A stretch of 11,820 nt of DNA from Ramicandelaber brevisporus. Its lineage: Eukaryota > Kickxellomycota > Ramicandelaberales > Ramicandelaberaceae. Below, piece by piece: positions 7,632-11,820 of this stretch (positions are counted from its first letter, which is position 1; each line of letters begins with the position of its first letter). The notes under the pieces are model-generated. The model did not search any database. It was given only the letters and a program-made list of their open reading frames with translations, and had not been told where the DNA came from. The position numbers and the translations under genes are program-made. The stretch covers positions 8,553-20,372 of the forward strand of contig MU603107.1 in assembly GCA_025201865.1 (NCBI GenBank), written 5' to 3'.

Positions 7632-7659
7632 TTTCCCTTTCCCTTTCCCTTTCCCTTTC
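7632..7659. repeat. TTTCCC hexamer repeat
   Basis: Four complete TTTCCC units plus TTTC. It sits in a pyrimidine-only stretch about 170-200 bp upstream of the cyclin start codon. It is not the TTAGGG telomere unit. Confidence 0.95.
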
Positions 7660-7829
7660 TTTCCTTTCTTTCTCATTTCCTCCATCCTCTGTGTCTTTTT
7701 TCATTTACATACTTTGCCACCATTTACCTTTCCAGCACAAATATCCACTCCTAATCCTCACTAGCTCATTAGTCTGTCACATACACATTTGTGCCAGCTA
7801 GTGTCCTCTGCCTGTTACCATTGTCTACC

Positions 7830-10800
7830 ATGGCTCCAGCTCAAAGAACGGTACGTTTATGCACTACGTCATTATTTTTTTGGTTTGGTTCTTCAAGCGA
7901 GATTCAACGTCGCGTCTTGCTTCAATCTCGCGCTAAAGTTCCCTTGATCTCTCTTCTGTTCTCTTCTCTTTCCGAGACGAGACGAGTGTGGTGTGATGTG
8001 TGTGTGTGTGTACAGTTGTGTGAAACTGACAACAATTATTCTCCTCCATTCATTCATTTGTTAATTGTGCCTTCCTATTTTGTATTACCATCGTGTCTTT
8101 CTTTTTTACCTTTACATTGTCTTTTACTTTTTCTATTGCTTGTTTTTTTTGTGACCGTTGGATTTATTTTTGGTTGGTTCGCATTTTCGGAAAACAGACA
8201 CGGACGCGTCGACAAACCCGCTCCAGCGCGTCATCGGCATCTCCGCCACATCAGCTACCAACCATTCTCGGCGACGATGACCCGAAGCTAGCGTCTATCT
8301 GTTCCTCCTCTTCGTCAACTTCGATCAACGAGTTCCTTCAGCAGCCCCTGCAACAGGATGAGAACTCCATTGGCTGCGGAGCTGTGTTCCCTCCACCTCC
8401 GCACTCCATTTTGTATGGTCCAAGACAGCAGCTCCAGCAACACAGCTTGTGGCAACAGCAACAGCAGCAACAGGAACCAGTTCGGCGTGGTCGGCGTCTT
8501 CCCCAAACCGCAAAGCTGAGTGGTTTCGACGATTCCGCTACTACCGTCACTTCGGCTTCGACTTTAGCGCACTTGAGTTCAGCAGCATCAACATCGACAA
8601 ATCTGGTTGCTCCTGGCGGAGATCAATATCACAGTATCAACAGCAGTATGGAAACCTACAGCTACACCAACCACACCAACCACACCAACCACACAACCAA
8701 CACCAACGCCAGCAACAACAACAATAAGAAGAAGAAGAGGGTACGCGCTGAACCGGGCTCCACTGTTAAACGAGACGAGAACAAAGACAGCGACAACGAC
8801 GACGAAGACGAAGATAACAACAGCAGCAACAGCAACAACAGCACCCGTGCTTCTTTGCACTACGCTACTGATATAACAGTAAAGACGATTCCCACCACAG
8901 TAAAGTCAAAAGTAGCGCGTACCACTGAAACGACAACAGCAGCAACAACGCGGTCGGCAGTCATGGCACCATCATCATCGGCGCCTTCCTGCTCCCGCTC
9001 TTGCTCCCGCTCCTCCTCTCCTGCCACTTCTTCAGTGTCGGAGCCTAGCGCAGAGACTGATGAACAGCTACAGCAACATTCAGGAACAACAGCACACACG
9101 GGTGATAGCATTTCAAATTGTGCATTTCCAGTCGGCGGTCGCGGTCGTGGTGGTGATGGTGACGGTGATGGCGGTGGTGGCAACAATTATCCCACCGTCA
9201 GCAACAGCAACAGCAGCAGCAGCAGCAACAGACGCAGCGCCAGTGAAGCCGACTCCTGTCCAATTGTCGCTGCCTCTACAAGTGCTAGTACAAGCGTTTC
9301 TGCCTTTGATTCTGTCGATTCTGCAATTGTCGGTGTGAACACAAAGCGAAATCAACCGAAACGGATTCCAAAAGAGGCTTCAAAAGAGAACCCCGACCAC
9401 CACCACCAACAACAACAGCTGCTGCAACAACAACTGCAACTGCAAAAGCAGCAATTCAACACGCAGCTCTTTTCCAACCACACTCGAAATATCAGGTACG
9501 ACGCACAAACCTCACACTCGACCACTACAACAACAACTACAGCAACCACAGCAACCTCAACAGCAACCTCAACTGCAACGTCGGCTGCATACACAGAAGA
9601 GCACAGCGGCGAGACTACTGACACTGACACTGATAACGACAACACGTTTAGCACCACTGCCACCAACACTACTACTACTACTACTACTACCACGACAACA
9701 GTGACACTGGAGGGCAACAACACCAACAACAGCAACAGCAACAGCAACAGGAGTCGTGGTAGTGCTAGTAGTGGTACTGGAGGAGGAAGGGTTTGTGTTG
9801 CTGCTGCTGCTGCTGGTGGTCGCTCGAAACGCGCTACTGCAGCTACTACGACTGCACCTTTGCGGCCGCGTCGCGTGCACACAGCTTCTTCCGACACAGC
9901 AGCACCCCCACCAGCACCAGCACCACCAGCGGCGGCGGCAATTGGCCATTCGCGTCGTATCATGACACGCCGGCAAACCGCCGCTGTTGCTGCTTCTGCC
10001 TCTGCCTCTGCTTCTGCTGTTGGTTCGGTCGCAGCTGCTACGAACGTCACTGTTGCCAGTGTGAGACTACCTTCCTCTTCTGTTACTTCCAACGCGTCGA
10101 TCACACTCGGAAAGCCGGTATCAGTCATCAACACTCACACAAACAACAGCAACAACAGCAACACCAACACCAACGCCAGTAGCAAGACTATCGTCAACAA
10201 CAGCAGTGGCAAGAGTGATGCGCATGTTTTATCGTCGCTACTGCCCCATTCAACCGCTGCCACTGCCACCGCTGCTAGTGGGACCGCCTCACTGACTGGC
10301 ACCAATGCATCATCAGCCGCCGCAGCAGTGAACAAACCAAGACGGAGACAGCAACAGTCAACCACATCCGCTTCAACAACCGCTGTTATCACCAACACGC
10401 GATTGGTCTCCACTGAATTGCCTCTATCGCCACCAGCATCACGGCAGCCCACAGCGTCCGAGGTCCCTCAGCAGCAGCAGCAGCAGCAGCAGCAGCCTCA
10501 TGCCCAAAAGGCAGCAGCAAAGAGAAGACATTTCGAGGTTGCACAGGATATCGATGGTAACAATGGTAACAATGGTGATGATCAGCGTCCAGAAACTCAC
10601 CGAGCCGATAGTGCTATTGCGGTCTCCGCGGCAGCTTCAGTTGAGGAGTCAGCGACAGTCAAACACGCTGCCACTGCCACTACTGCTAATACTAACACAA
10701 CTACAACTGCTGCTGCTGTTGCTGCTGTACCACCTCCGGCAAGGAAGAGAGCACGTCTTGCACCTGTGACAGCAGTCAATTCAACCTCTATGCCATTGTT

Positions 10801-11820
10801 GATTAGCCCGCCAGTATCACAGCAGGCCACGCAACTCACCAGTCAGCTCTCCACTGCCATCGAGCCAGCAGCAGTTGTCGAAGTTGACAGTGTCACAGTT
10901 CAGCTTGAGGTGTCCGATGAAGAAGTTGAAGCTGACGACAATGAAGTTGTAGCAACGGAACCAACTGAGCGTGCACTACCAATCATTGACATCTCTCGGC
11001 AGCAGCAGCTACCAATGCGATTGGATGCTGGGCTGCCACCTCGTCCACTTGGTTGCGCTACGCCTCTAGCCAGCCACCGTCACTGGTCTGAGATTGACGC
11101 TGAAGAGTACGAGGACCCCGTCATGGTTGCCGAGTACAGCGAAGACATCAACGACTACATGCTCTCTCTCGAACAGCACTCGACGCTCAATCTAGGTTAC
11201 ATGGACAGCCAGCATGAGCTCGACTGGCATATGCGCGGCATTCTCGTTGACTGGCTCATTGAGGTTCACTACAAGTTCCACATGGTTGCCGAGACTCTGT
11301 TTTTGGCCGTCAACATCATTGACCGCTTCTTGTCACTGCGTGTTGTCTCCTCCCAGAAGTTTCAGCTCGTTGGTTTGGCTGCGTTGTTTGTGGCTGCCAA
11401 ATACGAAGAGATTCAGTGCCCGCCGCTGAGCTACTTTATTTACTATGCTGATGGTGGATACACTGCTGATGAGGTGCTGCGTGCTGAGCGATATATGCTA
11501 CAGACTCTGGGATTTGACATGGGTTATGCACACCCTCTGCACTTCTTGAGACGATTGAGCAAGGCTGATGGCTACGATACGAATTCGCGCACGATTGCCA
11601 AGTATTTTATTGAGATGCAGTGTGTTGATCATGAGTTGCTGCAGTTTGCACCGTCGCTGTTGGCGGCTGCTGCACTGTGTTTGGCGAGACGCGTTCTTGG
11701 CCGTGGTGAATGGGATGAGAACTTGGTTCACTATTCTGGCTATTATGTTGAGCAGCTTGAACATTGCATGCAAGTCATGGTTGAATATGCTCACGGTCTG
11801 ACTCAAGAACCAAATGCCAG
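7830..11820 (+). CDS. B-type (mitotic) cyclin with very long N-terminal extension, 3' partial; join 7830..7850, 8198..>11820
   Basis: Joining 7830-7850 to 8198 gives MAPAQRT then TRTRRQTRSSAS; the frame stays open to the window end (1214 complete codons, stop not reached). Residues about 983-1110 are a cyclin N-terminal box: MRGILVDWLIEVH (1019-1031), NIIDRFLSL, AAKYEEI and RAERYML. The five residues I recall as conserved in the box (R211, D240, L255, K266 and E295 of cyclin A) align without gaps with R1020, D1049, L1064, K1075 and E1104. A second cyclin fold follows, cut by the window edge. Sequence style (FLSLRVVSSQKFQLVG, FLRRLSKADGYDT, LVHYSGY) is close to Cdc13-type fungal B cyclins, which activate Cdk1 for mitosis. 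The roughly 980 preceding residues are low-complexity (Q, N, T, S, A) with a KEN box at 403-405, basic clusters KKKKRVR (184-190) and RKRAR (856-860), and RxxL sites. Such regions are usually a few hundred residues at most. Confidence 0.9.
7851..8197 (+). other. Spliceosomal intron in the cyclin gene
   Basis: The donor ACG|GTACGT is at 7851 and the acceptor AAAACAG ends at 8197, giving 347 nt in phase 0. CTGAC at 8026-8030 and GTGAC at 8151-8155 are branch-point candidates; the second is the better-spaced one. A T-rich stretch lies upstream of the acceptor. Splicing joins a short ATG exon in good context (ACCATGG) to the long cyclin frame. The intron length is 3n+2, so retention shifts the frame and ends at a stop at 8289-8291. 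The exact first exon is inferred, not proved. Confidence 0.75.
8666..8692. repeat. In-frame 9-bp repeat (Thr-Asn-His x3)
   Basis: Three perfect copies of ACCAACCAC inside the cyclin N-terminal extension encode THR-ASN-HIS three times, leading into an Asn-rich stretch and the KKKKRVR basic cluster. Confidence 0.95.
9668..9688. repeat. (ACT)7 coding microsatellite (poly-Thr)
   Basis: Seven pure ACT units followed by ACC, ACG, ACA and ACA encode eleven consecutive Thr in the cyclin extension. The mixed codons at the 3' end suggest an older tract with a freshly expanded pure core. Confidence 0.95.
10469..10495. repeat. (CAG)9 coding microsatellite (poly-Gln)
   Basis: Nine uninterrupted CAG codons encode Gln 765-773 of the cyclin extension. 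Other Gln-rich stretches in the protein mix CAA and CAG; this one is pure and therefore likely to vary in length among strains. Confidence 0.97.

Larger units (their letters stand above)
5251..7829 (+). other. Long pyrimidine-rich region upstream of the cyclin start (leader/promoter or ncRNA)
   Basis: This 2.6-kb stretch lacks a convincing protein. Open frames in it are short, mostly encode runs of L, S, P, H or T, and cross simple repeats. The + strand is strongly C/T-rich. It contains splice-like signals: GTATGT at 5513 with a pyrimidine-tract acceptor at 5566, and TACTAAC at 6199-6205 with an acceptor at 6233. These suggest a spliced, mostly untranslated leader. Repeats include C-tracts, CCA, GTT and TTTCCC units (listed separately). 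The part nearest the cyclin start may instead be a separate, closer promoter. No tRNA or rRNA was seen. Confidence 0.4.

Noticed and set aside
7632-7659. TTTCCC array as a telomeric repeat
   Set aside because: The unit is not the CCCTAA/TTAGGG type, there are only four copies, and it lies in a pyrimidine-rich spacer next to a gene.
7791-8291. 166-residue unspliced frame through the cyclin start
   Set aside because: As a stand-alone gene it is unlikely: it has no domain, it contains the GT...AG intron, and splicing gives a cyclin. Kept only as an intron-retention observation.
9352-10134. 260-residue open frame on the - strand opposite the cyclin extension
   Set aside because: It is made of V/A/L/C/S runs created by reading CAG/ACA/GCA-type repeats backwards. 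The + frame leads into a true cyclin box and explains the absence of stops.
1-11820. CRISPR array, transposon ends, tRNA or rRNA genes
   Set aside because: No regularly spaced identical repeats with unique spacers, no transposase or long terminal inverted repeats, and no cloverleaf or rRNA-like segments were seen by eye. A tRNA scan could still find something I missed.

Overview
The window looks like nuclear DNA of a fungus, most likely an early-diverging (zygomycete-type) lineage. The clues are a B-type cyclin closest in style to fission-yeast Cdc13, a Gir2/RWDD1-type RWD protein, an F-box/leucine-rich-repeat-like protein, short spliceosomal introns with GTATGT or GTACGT donors, and compact genes separated by microsatellite-rich spacers. 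A finer placement (for example Kickxellomycotina) is only a guess. Nothing bacterial, viral or transposon-like was seen.

Layout: all four supported genes are on the + strand. (1) 260-1843, intronless, a 527-residue divergent F-box/LRR-like protein. (2) 2308-3266, two exons, a 268-residue RWD-domain protein of the GIR2/RWDD1 family; the first exon is only 70 nt and joins cleanly across a 152-nt intron. (3) 4153-4446, a 97-residue unrecognised small protein with a hydrophobic N-terminal half. (4) 7830 to beyond the window end, a B-type cyclin: a 21-nt first exon, a 347-nt intron, then an open exon of more than 3.6 kb. The cyclin box begins only near residue 980, after an exceptionally long low-complexity N-terminal region. 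No single ATG-to-stop frame shows this gene, because it needs the splice and runs off the window.

The spacers are full of simple repeats: CT, CTT, GA, CA, GTT, CCA, TTTCCC, CGAA and C-tracts. The largest, about 4450-7829, has a strong TATA box at 5241 and several splice-like signals but no convincing protein. It may hold the long, possibly spliced, leader and promoter of the cyclin gene, or a non-coding transcript. The leaders of genes 1-3 are CAA/A-rich, and those of genes 2 and 3 share an identical 16-mer.

The genes do not form a pathway. Broad themes are cell-cycle control (the cyclin), translation or ribosome-associated signalling (the RWD protein) and possible ubiquitin-ligase substrate choice (the F-box-like protein). 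The most interesting object is the cyclin with its roughly 980-residue disordered, Q/N/T/S/A-rich extension carrying a KEN box.
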